Shown piece after piece: positions 16,950 through 29,321 of a stretch of 64,000 nt of DNA. The notes below the pieces were generated by a model. That model had not been told where the DNA came from. It saw nothing but the letters and a program-made list of their open reading frames with translations, and ran no database searches. Both the position numbers and the translations under genes were made by a program. Every line of letters begins with the position of its first letter. Position 1 is the stretch's first letter. The DNA is from an uncultured Bacteroidota bacterium (GTDB taxonomy: Bacteria; Bacteroidota; Bacteroidia; Flavobacteriales; Flavobacteriaceae), in the NCBI GenBank assembly GCA_902590705.1, contig CACIXU010000001.1:190690-254689 (forward strand), given 5' to 3'.

Positions 16950-18536
16950 ATGGAATTTCTTGAAGAGATTCAAAAACGTCGAACATTTGGAATTATTTCT
17001 CATCCTGACGCGGGAAAAACAACTTTAACCGAAAAGTTATTACTATATGGAGGAGCTATTCAGGAGGCTGGAGCAGTTAAATCTAACAAAATTAAAAAAG
17101 GTGCAACGAGCGATTTCATGGAGATTGAACGACAAAGAGGTATTTCTGTAGCTACTTCGGTTTTGGCATTTAATTATCAAAATAAAAAAATCAATATACT
17201 TGACACACCCGGACACAAGGATTTTGCTGAGGATACATTTAGAACACTCACAGCAGTGGATAGTGTGATTGTTGTAATTGATGTTGCTAAAGGTGTAGAG
17301 GAACAAACGGAAAAATTAGTGGAAGTTTGCCGTATGCGTAAAATTCCAATGATTGTATTTATCAATAAACTAGATCGAGAAGGTAAAGATGCTTTTGATT
17401 TACTTGACGACCTGGAAATAAAGCTTGGACTCAGGTTAAGTCCCCTAAGTTTTCCAATTGGGATGGGATATAATTTTAAAGGGATTTATAATCTTTGGAA
17501 AAAAAATATCAAAATCTTTGAATCTTCTAATAAGCAAAAAATAGCAGATACCGTTGAATATAATACGTTAGAAAATAATATTTTAAGAAAGACAATCGGA
17601 AATACTGCACTAATTGAATTAAAAGAGTCGCTAGAATTGGTGAGTGGAGTTTACCCAAAATTCAATAAAAAAGAATATTTAAGTGGAGACTTACAACCTG
17701 TTTTTTTTGGGTCAGCACTTAATAATTTTGGAGTTCAAGAATTACTTGATTGCTTTATTGAGATTGCCCCCTCCCCTCTCCCTAAATTTACTGACAAAAG
17801 ATTAATCCATCCTGAGGAAAAAGACTTTTCCGGTTTTGTTTTTAAAATTCATGCTAATATGGACCCAAACCATCGCGACCGTTTAGCATTTATAAAAATT
17901 GTTTCAGGAGAATTTAAACGCAATACACCCTACTTTCACGTAAGGCACAAGAAAAAGCTAAAATTTTCAAGCCCCAATGCCTTTTTTGCCGAGAAGAAAA
18001 AAGTAGTTGATATATCCTACCCAGGTGATATTGTGGGTCTTCATGACACAGGTAATTTTAAAATTGGAGATACATTGACATCAGGTGAGGAAATTCAATA
18101 CAAGGGCATTCCTAACTTTTCACCCGAACATTTTAGGTTTGTTAACAATGCCGACCCAATGAAAGCGAAGCAACTTGACAAGGGAATTAATCAGTTGATG
18201 GATGAGGGAGTAGCTCAACTTTTTACGCTCAATCTAAATGGAAGAAAAGTAATTGGTACAGTTGGAATTCTTCAATTTGAAGTTATCCAATATCGCCTGG
18301 AAAATGAATATGGAGCCAAGTGTAGATTTGAAAACCTAAATGTATATAAGGCATGTTGGGTCAGTGTTATTGATGAAGAAAATAAAAATTATCAGGATTT
18401 TTTAAAAGTAAAGAAAAAGTTTTTGGCTAGCGACAAAAAAGGTCAATTAATTTATTTGGCTGACTCAGCTTTTTCTCTTCAAATGGCACAACAAAAATAT
18501 CCAGAAATAAACTTTCATTTTACATCAGAATTCTAA
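16950..18536 (+). CDS. prfC: Peptide chain release factor 3
   Basis: A 528-residue translational GTPase of RF3 length, which recycles RF1/RF2 from the ribosome after termination. G1 is SHPDAGKTT (not the AHVDHGK of elongation factors), the switch region is SDFMEIERQRGISV, G3 is DTPGHKDF and G4 is NKLD. The C-terminal domain GVAQLFTLNLNGRKVIGTVGILQFEVIQYRL is diagnostic of RF3. It is single-gene, converging on the DUF3467-rpoC transcript with 30 bp between stops. Confidence 0.95.
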   Translation: MEFLEEIQKRRTFGIISHPDAGKTTLTEKLLLYGGAIQEAGAVKSNKIKKGATSDFMEIERQRGISVATSVLAFNYQNKKINILDTPGHKDFAEDTFRTLTAVDSVIVVIDVAKGVEEQTEKLVEVCRMRKIPMIVFINKLDREGKDAFDLLDDLEIKLGLRLSPLSFPIGMGYNFKGIYNLWKKNIKIFESSNKQKIADTVEYNTLENNILRKTIGNTALIELKESLELVSGVYPKFNKKEYLSGDLQPVFFGSALNNFGVQELLDCFIEIAPSPLPKFTDKRLIHPEEKDFSGFVFKIHANMDPNHRDRLAFIKIVSGEFKRNTPYFHVRHKKKLKFSSPNAFFAEKKKVVDISYPGDIVGLHDTGNFKIGDTLTSGEEIQYKGIPNFSPEHFRFVNNADPMKAKQLDKGINQLMDEGVAQLFTLNLNGRKVIGTVGILQFEVIQYRLENEYGAKCRFENLNVYKACWVSVIDEENKNYQDFLKVKKKFLASDKKGQLIYLADSAFSLQMAQQKYPEINFHFTSEF

Positions 18537-18566
18537 TTAATCTAAAGGTTAACGCACATGTGCGAT

Positions 18567-18881
18567 TTATGCCTCACCAGTTGGACCAAAGTTTAAAGGA
18601 ATAGTTGGGTGTTCTTTGGAGCTTATCTCACCATGAGTCTCTTCATAACGACGAACATTATCAGCCAGCGCACTTTGGAACCTTTTGGCATGCTCAGGGG
18701 TCAAAATAATTCTTGACCGAACTTTTGCCTTTGGATTTCCAGGCATTATAACAACAAAATCCACTACAAACTCGGATGGAGAATGATTAATAACGGCTAG
18801 ATTAGAGTATATACCTTGTGAAGTAGAATCATCTAATTCAATATTTATTTTTTGCTCTTTAGCATCTTTTTTATCACTCAT
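18567..18881 (-). CDS. DUF3467 domain-containing protein
   Basis: A 104-residue protein starting MSDKKDAKEQKINIELDD and containing the DUF3467 core (GIYSNLAVINHSPSEFVVDFV, then MPGNPKAKVRSRIILTPEHAKRF). Function is unknown; the gene follows rpoC in Bacteroidota with great regularity, as here with a 2-bp gap. It is therefore translated from the rpoBC transcript, and a link to transcription or the nascent ribosome is an inference from position only. Confidence 0.92.
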   Translation of the reverse strand: MSDKKDAKEQKINIELDDSTSQGIYSNLAVINHSPSEFVVDFVVIMPGNPKAKVRSRIILTPEHAKRFQSALADNVRRYEETHGEISSKEHPTIPLNFGPTGEA

Positions 18882-18883
18882 TA

Positions 18884-21800
18884 TTAAATGTTTACTTCTT
18901 CCTCTTCTCTGTCAATCAATAAGCTGCTATACTCATCTTTTGAGCCTACAATAATATCATCAAATTCTCTTGAACCAGTTCCCGCAGGAATCTTATGTCC
19001 AACAATTACGTTTTCCTTTAATCCTTCGAGTGCATCAATCTTACCATTTACAGCTGCCTCATTCAATACTTTAGTGGTCTCCTGGAAAGAGGCCGCAGAA
19101 ATAAATGACTTTGTCTGTAAAGAAGCCCTTGTAATACCTTGTAATTCTGGAGTAGCAGTTGCTGCTATGGCATCTCGGGCTCCAACGATAGTTTTACCAT
19201 CTCTTAGTAATAGTGAATTTTCATCTCTTAATTGACGAGCTGAAATCATTTGCCCAGGTTTTAGATTATCGGATGAGCCAACTTCTTCAACAATTTTCTT
19301 TCCATACAGACTATCGTTTTCCTTAATGAAGTCAAGTTTATAAACTAATTGTCCCTCTAAGAAGATCGAATCTCCTGGATCTTGTATTTTAACCTTACGC
19401 ATCATTTGGCGAACAACCACTTCAAAATGCTTATCATTAATCTTGACCCCTTGGAGTCGATAGACTTCCTGAACTTCATTTACTAAGTATTGTTGTACAG
19501 CAGACGGACCTTTAATCTTAAGAATATCTGTGGGAGTAATTGAGCCGTCAGATAATGGCATACCGGCCTTGACAAAATCATTTTCTTGGACTAAAATCTG
19601 GTTGGATAATTTGACCAAATATTTTTTTACATCTCCATATTTGGACTCTACTATAATTTCACGGTTACCCCTTTTGATTTTTCCAAAAGAAACTACTCCA
19701 TCAATCTCGGATACTACAGCAGGGTTTGAAGGATTTCTAGCCTCGAATAGTTCTGTAACTCGAGGAAGACCTCCAGTTATATCTCCTGACTTAGCAGATT
19801 TTCTAGGTATTTTAACCAAAGTTTTCCCTTCTTTTATGGTTTCGCCATCATTGACAATTAAATGAGCTCCCACTGGGAGGTTATAAGACCTTAGAGTATT
19901 ACCTTTTGCATCAAGAATGTGTAGGGTTGGAATTAATTTTTTATTTCTTGACTCAGAAATAACCTTTTCTTGAAAACCTGTTTGTTCATCAATTTCAACT
20001 TGATAGGTAACTCCTTGGTCAATATTTTCAAAGCTTATTTTTCCCGTAAATTCTGATACAATCACTCCGTTAAATGGATCCCACTGACAAATAACGTCTC
20101 CCTTCTTAATCTTTGAATTGTTTTTAACGAAAATTGAGGATCCATATGGAATATTGTGCGTATTTAAAACATTTTTGGTGTTAGAATCTACTAGTTTCAA
20201 TTCAGCTGTTCTAGAAATAACTATACTAGCGGTATTTCCTTCTGAGTCTTGTCCTTTGACGGTTTTTAAATCCTCTATTTCAGCAACCCCGTCAAATCTG
20301 GCCACTAATCGGTTTTCCTCGGAAATATTACCTGCAACTCCACCAACATGGAAGGTCCTTAATGTCAACTGGGTTCCTGGCTCCCCGATAGATTGAGCAG
20401 CAACTACACCAACGGCCTCACCTTTCTGAACCATTTTTCCAGTTGAAAGATTCCTCCCATAACACATAACACAAATTCCTTTTTTAGCCTCGCAAGTAAG
20501 AGGTGATCGAACTTCTAAACTATTTATTGAAGCCATTTCTATTTTTTTAATACGTTCCTCTGTAAATTCAACGCCAGCTTCAGCTAATATTTCATCCGTT
20601 CTTGGATCAACAACATTATTTAGAGAAACTCTTCCGAGTATTCGCTCTCCCAGAGTTTCTACAACCTCTTCATTTTTCTTTAGAGGCTTAACCTCTATTC
20701 CTCTTAAAGTACCACAGTCTTCCTCATTTACAATAACATCTTGAGAAACGTCAACTAACCTTCGGGTCAAGTAACCTGCATCAGCAGTTTTTAAAGCGGT
20801 ATCAGCTAATCCTTTTCTTGCTCCATGTGTGGATATAAAATATTCTAAAATAGAGAGACCTTCTTTAAAATTAGATAGGATGGGATTTTCAATAATTTCG
20901 CCACCTCCAACATTTGATTTTTTTGGCTTTGCCATCAAACCTCTCATTCCTGTTAGCTGACGAATTTGCTCTTTAGATCCCCTTGCTCCAGAATCCAACA
21001 TCATAAATACTGAGTTAAATCCTTGTTGATCTTCGCTAATTCGCTTCATTGCCATTTCCGTGAGTTTAGCATTTGTGGAAGTCCAAACATCTATAACCTG
21101 ATTATAACGCTCATTATTAGTAATTAATCCCATATTATAATTACCTGTAATACCCTCAACCTGACTATTAGCGTCTCCAATCATTTCATTTTTTTCAGGG
21201 GGGATGATTATGTCTCCCAAACTAAATGATAGGCCTCCTCTAAAAGCAAATTTATAACCCATATCCTTAATTTCATCAAGGAAAGTAGCAGTCTCAGGAA
21301 CACTTGTCAATTTCAAAATTTGACCAATAATCTCTCTTAAATTCTTTTTAGTCAAAACTTCATTAAAGTAACCTGCGTTTTCAGGGACTACCTCATTAAA
21401 AAGTACACGTCCAACAGTAGAATCAATTATCTTATAAACCAATTCTCCGTCTTCATTGAAGTCTTTAGTTCTAATTTTAATTATAGCATTTAGGTCTACT
21501 CTTTTTTCATTGTATGCTATGTGGACCTCCTCAACTGAATAGAAAGTCAAACCTTCTCCTTTAAGAGTGTGCTCAGGCGATGATTTTCTTGCTTTAGTCA
21601 TATAATATAGGCCAAGAACCATATCCTGCGATGGGACAGTAATAGGTGATCCATTGGCAGGATTAAGAATATTATGAGAAGCCAACATTAATAGTTGAGA
21701 TTCTAATATTGCCTCAGGCCCAAGTGGCAAGTGGACTGCCATCTGGTCACCATCAAAGTCAGCATTAAATGCAGTACAAACTAAGGGATGTAATTGAATA

Positions 21801-23188
21801 GCTTTTCCTTCAATAAGCTTAGGTTGAAAAGCTTGGATACCTAATCTGTGAAGAGTGGGGGCACGATTTAATAGAACGGGATGGCCTTTTAAAACGTTTT
21901 CTAAAATATCCCAAACTACAGGTTCTTTTCGGTCGATGATTTTTTTTGCAGATTTAACTGTTTTAACGATACCTCTCTCGATTAGCTTTCGAATTATAAA
22001 TGGCTTATAAAGTTCAGCCGCCATACCTTTAGGTAAACCACACTCAAAAAGTTTTAATTCAGGTCCAACAACAATTACCGACCGGGCTGAATAGTCTACC
22101 CTTTTCCCAAGTAAATTTTGACGAAAACGACCTTGTTTTCCCTTTAAGGAATCTGATAGAGATTTTAATGGTCTATTTGAATCTGTTTTAACAGCAGAAG
22201 ATTTTCTAGTATTGTCAAAAAGCGAATCAACTGACTCCTGAAGCATACGTTTTTCATTTCTTAAAATAACCTCTGGTGCCTTTATTTCGACAAGTCTTTT
22301 TAGACGATTGTTTCTAATTATAACTCTTCTGTAAAGGTCATTTAAGTCAGAAGTTGCGAAGCGCCCTCCATCTAGTGGTACTAAGGGTCTTAATTCAGGT
22401 GGAATAACAGGAATCACTTTAAGGATCATCCATTCTGGTAAATTTTCTCTATTTTCATTAGCTTCTTTTAAAGCCTCAACTACTTGTAGTCTTTTTAACG
22501 CTTCAGTTTTTCTTTGTTTTGAGGTTTCGTTGTTAGCTTTATTTCTCAATTCAAAAGATAAAGTCTCTAAATCTATTCTGGAAAGCAACTCAATTAAACA
22601 CTCAGCTCCCATCTTAGCAATAAATTTTTCAGGATCACTGTCCTCAAGAAACTGATTTTCAATTGGCAGCTGTTCCATTATATTTAAATATTCTTCCTCG
22701 GTCAAGAAATCCATCTTTTGAATAGGATCTCCTTCAGAATTTTTAGTGTTCCCAGGCTGAATAACAACATAACGCTCATAATAAATTATCATGTCTAACT
22801 TTTTGGAGGGTAATCCAAGTAAGTATCCAATCTTGTTAGGTAATGATCTAAAGTACCATATGTGAGCGACTGGAACAACCAAGTTGATATGACCGACTCT
22901 ATCACGTCTTACTTTCTTTTCAGTTACTTCTACACCACAACGATCACAAACAATACCTTTGTACCGAATACGCTTATATTTTCCACATGCACATTCAAAA
23001 TCTTTTACTGGTCCAAAAATTCGTTCACAAAACAAACCATCGCGTTCAGGCTTGTGTGTTCTGTAATTAATGGTTTCAGGTTTTAATACCTCTCCCCTGG
23101 AATTACCAAGGATAACCTCAGGAGATGATAAACCAATAGTGATTTTATTGAATTTCTTTTGGGTAATAATTTCATTGTTTCTAGGCAT
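18884..23188 (-). CDS. rpoC: DNA-directed RNA polymerase subunit beta'
   Basis: A full-length 1434-residue beta' subunit. The N-terminal zinc site is [20 protein letters not shown], the catalytic Mg2+ motif [12 protein letters not shown] is intact, and the second zinc site [13 protein letters not shown] and the trigger-loop region [16 protein letters not shown] are present. It starts at the ATG at 23186-23188, 20 bp after rpoB, and is followed immediately by the DUF3467 gene. Confidence 0.98.
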   Translation of the reverse strand: MPRNNEIITQKKFNKITIGLSSPEVILGNSRGEVLKPETINYRTHKPERDGLFCERIFGPVKDFECACGKYKRIRYKGIVCDRCGVEVTEKKVRRDRVGHINLVVPVAHIWYFRSLPNKIGYLLGLPSKKLDMIIYYERYVVIQPGNTKNSEGDPIQKMDFLTEEEYLNIMEQLPIENQFLEDSDPEKFIAKMGAECLIELLSRIDLETLSFELRNKANNETSKQRKTEALKRLQVVEALKEANENRENLPEWMILKVIPVIPPELRPLVPLDGGRFATSDLNDLYRRVIIRNNRLKRLVEIKAPEVILRNEKRMLQESVDSLFDNTRKSSAVKTDSNRPLKSLSDSLKGKQGRFRQNLLGKRVDYSARSVIVVGPELKLFECGLPKGMAAELYKPFIIRKLIERGIVKTVKSAKKIIDRKEPVVWDILENVLKGHPVLLNRAPTLHRLGIQAFQPKLIEGKAIQLHPLVCTAFNADFDGDQMAVHLPLGPEAILESQLLMLASHNILNPANGSPITVPSQDMVLGLYYMTKARKSSPEHTLKGEGLTFYSVEEVHIAYNEKRVDLNAIIKIRTKDFNEDGELVYKIIDSTVGRVLFNEVVPENAGYFNEVLTKKNLREIIGQILKLTSVPETATFLDEIKDMGYKFAFRGGLSFSLGDIIIPPEKNEMIGDANSQVEGITGNYNMGLITNNERYNQVIDVWTSTNAKLTEMAMKRISEDQQGFNSVFMMLDSGARGSKEQIRQLTGMRGLMAKPKKSNVGGGEIIENPILSNFKEGLSILEYFISTHGARKGLADTALKTADAGYLTRRLVDVSQDVIVNEEDCGTLRGIEVKPLKKNEEVVETLGERILGRVSLNNVVDPRTDEILAEAGVEFTEERIKKIEMASINSLEVRSPLTCEAKKGICVMCYGRNLSTGKMVQKGEAVGVVAAQSIGEPGTQLTLRTFHVGGVAGNISEENRLVARFDGVAEIEDLKTVKGQDSEGNTASIVISRTAELKLVDSNTKNVLNTHNIPYGSSIFVKNNSKIKKGDVICQWDPFNGVIVSEFTGKISFENIDQGVTYQVEIDEQTGFQEKVISESRNKKLIPTLHILDAKGNTLRSYNLPVGAHLIVNDGETIKEGKTLVKIPRKSAKSGDITGGLPRVTELFEARNPSNPAVVSEIDGVVSFGKIKRGNREIIVESKYGDVKKYLVKLSNQILVQENDFVKAGMPLSDGSITPTDILKIKGPSAVQQYLVNEVQEVYRLQGVKINDKHFEVVVRQMMRKVKIQDPGDSIFLEGQLVYKLDFIKENDSLYGKKIVEEVGSSDNLKPGQMISARQLRDENSLLLRDGKTIVGARDAIAATATPELQGITRASLQTKSFISAASFQETTKVLNEAAVNGKIDALEGLKENVIVGHKIPAGTGSREFDDIIVGSKDEYSSLLIDREEEEVNI

Positions 23189-23208
23189 AACTCAATAATA
23201 ATTTTTAA

Positions 23209-26200
23209 TTATTCTTCTAATCTAATATCCAATCCTAATCCTTTCAATTCGTGCATTAAAACATTGAAAGATTCGGGTAATCCAGGTTCTGGAAGAGTTT
23301 CTCCCTTGACAATGGATTCGTAAGTTTTTGCTCTACCGATAACATCGTCAGACTTTACAGTCAGAATTTCCTGTAGTGTACTAGAAGCTCCATAAGCTTC
23401 CAATGCCCAGACTTCCATTTCACCAAATCGCTGGCCACCAAATTGAGCTTTGCCTCCTAATGGTTGCTGAGTAATTAATGAATAAGGACCAATTGATCTA
23501 GAGTGCATTTTATCGTCTACCATGTGACCTAATTTCAACATATAAATGACCCCAACAGTAGCTGCCTGATCAAAGCGTTCTCCTGTACCTCCGTCATAAA
23601 GATGTGTGTGACCGTATAGTGGTACATTAGCTTTTTCTGTTAACTCATTAATTTGATCTATAGTTGCACCATCAAAAATTGGGGTAGCATATTTTTGCCC
23701 TAAATTAAGTCCTGCCCACCCTAAAACAGTTTCATATATTTGACCAATATTCATCCGTGAAGGAACTCCTAGTGGATTTAATACAATATCAACAGCTGTA
23801 CCGTCTTCAAGAAATGGCATCTCTTCCTCTCGGACAATTCGGGCAACGATACCCTTATTCCCGTGACGTCCAGCCATTTTATCCCCTACCTTGAGCTTTC
23901 TTTTTTTGGCAACATATACCTTAGCTAATTTTTTGATCCCTGCAGGAAGCTCATCGCCAACACTAATCGTGAATTTCTCTCTTCTAAGAGATCCTTGCAA
24001 ATCATTTTCTTTGATTTTATAATTATGAATAAGATCAGCAATTAATTTATTTACTTCTGCTGATGTAGTCCAAACTCCCTTTGTAAGATGAGTGTAATCA
24101 TCAACCTTGGAGAGCATTTTTAAGGTATATTTCTTTCCCTTTGGAAGTACTTCTTCTCCTAAATCATTTTGAACTCCTTGACAGGTTTTACCATTAACAA
24201 TATTGAAAAGTTTTTCAATTAATAAGTTTTTAAGGTCTTCAAACTTACCTTCAAACTTCTCTTCTAATAATTCGAGCTCTTGCTTATCTTGATTTCGTTT
24301 TCTTTTATCCTTTACGGATCTTGTAAACAATTTTTTATCAATCACAACTCCTCTTAATGATGGTGGTGCTTTTAGAGAGGCGTCTTTTACATCCCCTGCT
24401 TTATCACCAAAAATAGCACGAAGTAACTTTTCCTCAGGTGAAGGGTCAGATTCACCTTTTGGAGTGATTTTACCAATCAATATATCTCCAGATTCTACTT
24501 CAGCACCAATACGAATCATACCATTTTCATCCAAATCTTTTGTTGCTTCTTCACTAATATTTGGAATATCATCAGTCAATTCTTCAGTACCTAATTTGGT
24601 ATCCCTGACATCTATCGAATATTCATCAATATGAATAGATGTAAATATATCTTGCCTAACTACCTTTTCAGAAATCACAATAGCATCCTCAAAATTGTAC
24701 CCTTTCCATGGCATGAATGCTACTTTCAAGTTTCTCCCGAGGGCTAGCTCACCAGTTTGAGTTGCATATCCTTCAGAAAGAACCTGTCCCTTTTTTACTC
24801 GATCTCCTTTTCTAACAATAGGTTTTAGGTTGATACAAGTCCCTTGATTAGTTTTTCTAAATTTTATTAAGTCGTAAGTTTTGGAGTCTCCATCAAAACT
24901 AACTAGGCGTTCATCATCAGTCATATCGTATTTGATGCTAATTTTATTAGCGTCAACATACTCGACGAGTCCATTACCTTCTGCATTTATTAAAACCCTT
25001 GAGTCAGATGCAACTTGGCGCTCTAATCCTGTCCCAACTATTGGTGATTCTGGTCGTAATAAAGGAACGGCTTGACGCATCATATTTGATCCCATAAGTG
25101 CTCTATTGGCATCATCATGTTCCAGAAACGGAATTAAGGAAGCTGAAATTGAAGCAATTTGGTTAGGTGCTACGTCCGTATAATTAATTTGATCAGGTGT
25201 AACAACTGGAAAATCTGCCTGATCTCTCGCAATTACTTTTTCTGTAGTAATTTTTCCCGATTTATCATATGGAATGTTAGCCTGAGCTATTAAATTATTT
25301 TCCTCTTCCTCGGCACTCAAATAAATTGTGTTAACAAGGTCAATTTTTCCTTCTTCAACTTTACGATAAGGAGTTTCAATAAATCCAAGATTATTTACCT
25401 TTGCATAAACGCCCAAAGACGAAATTAAACCTATATTAGGCCCCTCAGGGGTTTCTATTGGACAAAGTCTTCCATAGTGAGTGTAGTGAACATCTCTTAC
25501 TTCAAAACCTGCTCGTTCTCTTGAGAGACCTCCTGGCCCGAGTGCTGATAGTCTTCTTTTGTGAGTGATTTCAGCTAACGGATTCGTCTGGTCCATAAAC
25601 TGTGAAAGCTGATTAGTTCCAAAAAAAGTGTTTATGACAGAAGATAAAGTTTTGGCATTAATCAAGTCAATGGGTGTAAAAACCTCATTATCTCTTACAT
25701 TCATTCTCTCTCTGATGGTTCTGGCCATTCTTGCTAAACCAACTCCAAACTGAGAAGATAATTGCTCACCTACAGTTCTCACCCTTCTATTTGAGAGGTG
25801 GTCAATGTCATCAATTTCAGCTTTTGAGTTGATCAGTTCAATTAAGTATTTGATTATAGTTATAATATCTATTTTGGTCAAAACTTGTTTGTCCATCTCT
25901 ACCTCAAGGTCAAGCTTCTTATTCATTCTATATCTACCAACCTCACCTAGGTTGTAACGTTGATCTGAAAAGAAAAGTTTGTCGATAATTCCTCTAGCTG
26001 TATCTTCATCTGGAGGCTCTGCATTCCTCAATTGACGATAAATATGTTCTACAGCCTCTTTTTCGGAATTAGTAGGATCTTTTTGTAAAGTGTTGTGAAT
26101 AATGGCGTAGTCAGCCATATGTGCATCCTCCTTGTGAAGTAAAATCGTTTTGGTATCAGCCTCAAGAATCATCTCAATATGCTCTTTTTCGAGAATAGTA

Positions 26201-27018
26201 TCTCGGTCTATGACAATCTCATTTCGTTCAATAGAAATAACCTCTCCAGTATCCTCATCCACAAAATCCTCGTGCCAGGTTCTTAAAACTCTTGCAGCAA
26301 GTTTTCGGCCCATAACTTTTTTCAGGCCGGTTTTAGAGACCTTAACCTCCTCTGCTAAATCAAAGATTTCTAAAATTTCCTTATCACTCTCATAACCAAT
26401 TGCTCGAAACAGCGTTGTAACAGGTAATTTTTTCTTACGGTCAATGTAAGCATACATGACACTATTAATATCGGTAGCAAACTCAATCCAAGAACCTTTA
26501 AATGGAATAACTCTTGCCGAATAGAGTTTAGTTCCATTAGCATGAAATGACTGCCCAAAAAATACACCTGGAGATCGATGTAATTGAGAAACTACAATTC
26601 GCTCTGCACCGTTTATAACAAAAGTGCCGCTAGGAGTCATGTATGGAATTGTTCCTAGAAATACATCCTGAACAATAGTTTCAAAGTCTTCATGCTCAGG
26701 GTCAGTACAAAAGAGTTTTAATCTGGCTTTTAATGGAACAGAATAAGTTAATCCTCTTTCAATACATTCTTGGATCGAATAACGAGGAGGATCAATAAAA
26801 TAATCGAGAAACTCCAAAACAAATTGATTTCGAGTATCCGTGATTGGAAAGTTTTCTTTAAAAGTATTAAACAGTCCTTCTTCTATTCTCTCGTCAGACT
26901 TAGTTTCCAACTGGAAAAAGTCCTGAAAAGATTTGATTTGAATGTCTAAAAAATCAGGATAGTTTGGTGAATCTATTGCAACAGCAAAATCGACTCTAGT
27001 TGATGATGTATTCGGCAT
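23209..27018 (-). CDS. rpoB: DNA-directed RNA polymerase subunit beta
   Basis: A full-length 1269-residue beta subunit. The rifampicin-pocket region contains [40 protein letters not shown]; residues read as the usual rifampicin-sensitive form (Asp in MDQTN, His and Arg in THKRRLS, and the following Ser). The C-terminal [24 protein letters not shown] is also intact. It lies 118 bp downstream of rplL, a gap that contains a structured attenuator-like hairpin. Confidence 0.98.
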   Translation of the reverse strand: MPNTSSTRVDFAVAIDSPNYPDFLDIQIKSFQDFFQLETKSDERIEEGLFNTFKENFPITDTRNQFVLEFLDYFIDPPRYSIQECIERGLTYSVPLKARLKLFCTDPEHEDFETIVQDVFLGTIPYMTPSGTFVINGAERIVVSQLHRSPGVFFGQSFHANGTKLYSARVIPFKGSWIEFATDINSVMYAYIDRKKKLPVTTLFRAIGYESDKEILEIFDLAEEVKVSKTGLKKVMGRKLAARVLRTWHEDFVDEDTGEVISIERNEIVIDRDTILEKEHIEMILEADTKTILLHKEDAHMADYAIIHNTLQKDPTNSEKEAVEHIYRQLRNAEPPDEDTARGIIDKLFFSDQRYNLGEVGRYRMNKKLDLEVEMDKQVLTKIDIITIIKYLIELINSKAEIDDIDHLSNRRVRTVGEQLSSQFGVGLARMARTIRERMNVRDNEVFTPIDLINAKTLSSVINTFFGTNQLSQFMDQTNPLAEITHKRRLSALGPGGLSRERAGFEVRDVHYTHYGRLCPIETPEGPNIGLISSLGVYAKVNNLGFIETPYRKVEEGKIDLVNTIYLSAEEEENNLIAQANIPYDKSGKITTEKVIARDQADFPVVTPDQINYTDVAPNQIASISASLIPFLEHDDANRALMGSNMMRQAVPLLRPESPIVGTGLERQVASDSRVLINAEGNGLVEYVDANKISIKYDMTDDERLVSFDGDSKTYDLIKFRKTNQGTCINLKPIVRKGDRVKKGQVLSEGYATQTGELALGRNLKVAFMPWKGYNFEDAIVISEKVVRQDIFTSIHIDEYSIDVRDTKLGTEELTDDIPNISEEATKDLDENGMIRIGAEVESGDILIGKITPKGESDPSPEEKLLRAIFGDKAGDVKDASLKAPPSLRGVVIDKKLFTRSVKDKRKRNQDKQELELLEEKFEGKFEDLKNLLIEKLFNIVNGKTCQGVQNDLGEEVLPKGKKYTLKMLSKVDDYTHLTKGVWTTSAEVNKLIADLIHNYKIKENDLQGSLRREKFTISVGDELPAGIKKLAKVYVAKKRKLKVGDKMAGRHGNKGIVARIVREEEMPFLEDGTAVDIVLNPLGVPSRMNIGQIYETVLGWAGLNLGQKYATPIFDGATIDQINELTEKANVPLYGHTHLYDGGTGERFDQAATVGVIYMLKLGHMVDDKMHSRSIGPYSLITQQPLGGKAQFGGQRFGEMEVWALEAYGASSTLQEILTVKSDDVIGRAKTYESIVKGETLPEPGLPESFNVLMHELKGLGLDIRLEE

Positions 27019-27083
27019 TTACATTAATTTATCAGTATCAAAATAAGGTTCTAACTAGTTGGGGCTAATAAAACATAAAACAG

Positions 27084-27116
27084 TTAGGCTATAGAAAGGA
27101 TATTCCTAAAGCCTAA
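27084..27116 (-). promoter_or_regulatory. Hairpin in the rplL-rpoB intergenic region, attenuator candidate
   Basis: A 7-bp outer stem (TTAGGCT at 27084-27090 with AGCCTAA at 27110-27116) encloses an inner AGGA/TCCT pairing. There is no U-run, so it is more likely an RNA-processing or partial-attenuation site, comparable in position to the rplL-rpoB attenuator of other bacteria, than a full terminator. Confidence 0.4.
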
Positions 27117-27136
27117 ACTATAGTGTTTGGTAGAAA

Positions 27137-27517
27137 CTATTTCAGTTCTACCTCAGCTCCTGCTTCCTCAAGAGACTTTTTAAGTCCCTCAGCTTCATCT
27201 TTGGAAACTGACTCCTTGATATTGCTCGGAGCATTATCTACTAATTCCTTTGCTTCCTTAAGACCAAGTCCAGTTAATTCTTTTACTAATTTGACTACTG
27301 CAAGTTTAGAACCTCCAGCAGCAGTAAGCACAACATCGAATTCTGATTTTTCTTCAGTTACAGCATCACCACCACCAGTTGGGGCACCTCCAGAAACAGC
27401 TACCGCTGCTGCTGCAGGTTCAATACCATATTCATCTTTTAAGATATCGGCTAAATCATTGACTTCTTTTACTGTCAAGTTAACGAGTTGTTCTGCGAAT
27501 TCTTTTAAATCTGCCAT
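27137..27517 (-). CDS. rplL: 50S ribosomal protein L7/L12
   Basis: A 126-residue stalk protein. The N-terminal dimerisation helices ([19 protein letters not shown]) are followed by an Ala/Gly-rich hinge and the C-terminal factor-binding domain beginning [20 protein letters not shown] and containing [15 protein letters not shown]. It recruits translational GTPases to the ribosome. Position between rplJ and rpoB is the standard order. Confidence 0.98.
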   Translation of the reverse strand: MADLKEFAEQLVNLTVKEVNDLADILKDEYGIEPAAAAVAVSGGAPTGGGDAVTEEKSEFDVVLTAAGGSKLAVVKLVKELTGLGLKEAKELVDNAPSNIKESVSKDEAEGLKKSLEEAGAEVELK

Positions 27518-27578
27518 TTTTATTAATTTGAATTTCTAATTTTAGTTTATATATTTTAGAGTGTATTTAATTTATACA

Positions 27579-28094
27579 TTACCGCTCAGATAATGTTTTT
27601 AGGATTCCCGAAATTTTAGATCCTCCTGATTGAAGTGCCAAAATAACATTTTTAGCTGGTGATTGAAGAATGGTAATTAACTCTCCTATTAACTCGTCTT
27701 TTGACTTAATAGATTCCAAAAAGTCAATTTGGTCATCGCCAATATAAACGGATTCCTCAATATATGCTCCCTTCAATAAGGGCTTATCAGATTTCTTTCG
27801 AAAATCTTTAATTAATTTAGCTGGCGAATTACCAGATTCAGAAAACATCAATGAGGTATTACCTTTTAATACTGATTGTAATTGCCCAAAATCTTTTTTA
27901 GAAGCATCCATGGCTTTCGCCAAAAGAGTATTCTTAACAACAGATAATTTGATGTTTGCGTTAAAACATGCCCTACGGAGTGCAGTAGTCTGTGCTGCGT
28001 CTAATCCAGCAATGTCTGTAAGATAAAGATTCTTAACCGCTGATATTTCAGTTGTTAAATCTTCAATTTCCTGTATTTTTTCCTGTTTCGTCAT
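27579..28094 (-). CDS. rplJ: 50S ribosomal protein L10
   Basis: A 171-residue L10, the base of the L7/L12 stalk and usual autoregulator of its own operon. It shows the family pattern LYLTDIAGLDAAQTTALRRA with the later VVKNTLLAKA and FREKSDKP-like segment. It lies 17 bp after rplA and 61 bp before rplL. No dedicated L10 leader can exist in the short gap, so any feedback site must overlap rplA. Confidence 0.97.
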   Translation of the reverse strand: MTKQEKIQEIEDLTTEISAVKNLYLTDIAGLDAAQTTALRRACFNANIKLSVVKNTLLAKAMDASKKDFGQLQSVLKGNTSLMFSESGNSPAKLIKDFRKKSDKPLLKGAYIEESVYIGDDQIDFLESIKSKDELIGELITILQSPAKNVILALQSGGSKISGILKTLSER

Positions 28095-28111
28095 TACCTC
28101 AATTTATAGGC

Positions 28112-28801
28112 TTAAGCGATTTTTGTTTCAATACTAATACTGGGGCTCATTGTACTGGACATAAAGATACTTTTTATGTAAGTTCCTTTGATCGAAGAAG
28201 GTTTCATCTTTTGGATTGTTTTCAACAATTCACTTGCATTATCTTCGATTTTTTTTGCTTCAAATGATGCTTTACCAATTGAGGCGTGAATGATTCCATT
28301 TTTATCAACTTTAAAGTCTATTTTTCCACCTTTTACATCAGATACTGCTTTTTTAATATCCATTGTAACTGTGCCAGTTTTGGGATTGGGCATTAAGCCT
28401 CTTGGTCCTAAAACTCTTCCTAAAGGCCCCAATTTTCCCATCACACTTGGCATAGTAACAATAACATCGACATCAGTCCACCCTTCTTTAATTTTTTGAA
28501 GATATTCATCAAGTCCAATATAATCAGCACCTGCCTCTTTAGCCTCAATTTCTTTGTCTGGTGTAACTAGTGCAAGTACACGAAGCAACTTTCCTGTTCC
28601 ATGAGGCAAAGTAACAACCCCTCTTATCATTTGATTGGCTTTTTTTGGATCAACACCTAAACGTATTGCCAAATCAACTGAGGAATCAAACTTTGTTGAA
28701 GAAATCTCTCTAACCAAACTAGAAGCATCTGAAAGTGAATAAAGAGAATTAGAATCTACTTTTTCCCTTGCTAATTTTTGTTTTTTTGATAATTTTACCA
28801 T
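28112..28801 (-). CDS. rplA: 50S ribosomal protein L1
   Basis: A 229-residue L1 of normal length with the [18 protein letters not shown] signature and the RNA-binding N-terminal [21 protein letters not shown]. It forms the L1 stalk at the ribosomal E site. It lies 8 bp after rplK. Confidence 0.98.
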   Translation of the reverse strand: MVKLSKKQKLAREKVDSNSLYSLSDASSLVREISSTKFDSSVDLAIRLGVDPKKANQMIRGVVTLPHGTGKLLRVLALVTPDKEIEAKEAGADYIGLDEYLQKIKEGWTDVDVIVTMPSVMGKLGPLGRVLGPRGLMPNPKTGTVTMDIKKAVSDVKGGKIDFKVDKNGIIHASIGKASFEAKKIEDNASELLKTIQKMKPSSIKGTYIKSIFMSSTMSPSISIETKIA

Positions 28802-28809
28802 AACTAAAT

Positions 28810-29253
28810 TTAGGGGTTAGTAGGAAATTTTCCATTTACAGTGAAACCCATAGATCGCGCTGTGCCGGCAACCATTTTCATCGCAGATTCAATACTAAAT
28901 GCATTTAAATCCTGCATTTTGTCCTCAGCAATTGACCTAACTTGATCCCAAGTAACCGAAGCCACTTTAGTTCTATTAGGTTCACCTGATCCTTTTTTTG
29001 TTTTGGCTGCCTCCAAAAGTTGAACGGCTGCAGGAGGTGTTTTAATTACAAATTCAAATGACTTATCTTTGTAGACAGAAATTACGACTGGTAAAACTTT
29101 ACCAGGTTTGTCTTGGGTTCGCGCGTTAAATTGCTTACAAAACTCCATGATATTAACTCCTGCAGCACCTAGTGCGGGTCCAACCGGTGGTGAAGGATTA
29201 GCTGCACCTCCCCGAACTTGAAGTTTAAGAACTTTATCTATTTCTTTTGCCAT
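28810..29253 (-). CDS. rplK: 50S ribosomal protein L11
   Basis: A 147-residue L11 with the N-terminal [19 protein letters not shown] (proline-rich switch region contacting factors) and C-terminal rRNA-binding GTARSMGF. It organises the GTPase-associated centre with L10 and L7/L12. First of the four ribosomal protein genes after nusG. Confidence 0.98.
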   Translation of the reverse strand: MAKEIDKVLKLQVRGGAANPSPPVGPALGAAGVNIMEFCKQFNARTQDKPGKVLPVVISVYKDKSFEFVIKTPPAAVQLLEAAKTKKGSGEPNRTKVASVTWDQVRSIAEDKMQDLNAFSIESAMKMVAGTARSMGFTVNGKFPTNP

Positions 29254-29321
29254 TATTAATCTAAACTTTAACTTTTAAAGAAGTTTCAATTGGAAGCTAA
29301 AACTACTTATATAGGTAACAT

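Noticed and set aside
18553..18564. Perfect 12-bp palindrome between the convergent prfC and DUF3467 genes
   Set aside because: The stem is only 4 bp once a loop is allowed and has no T run; too weak to call a terminator.
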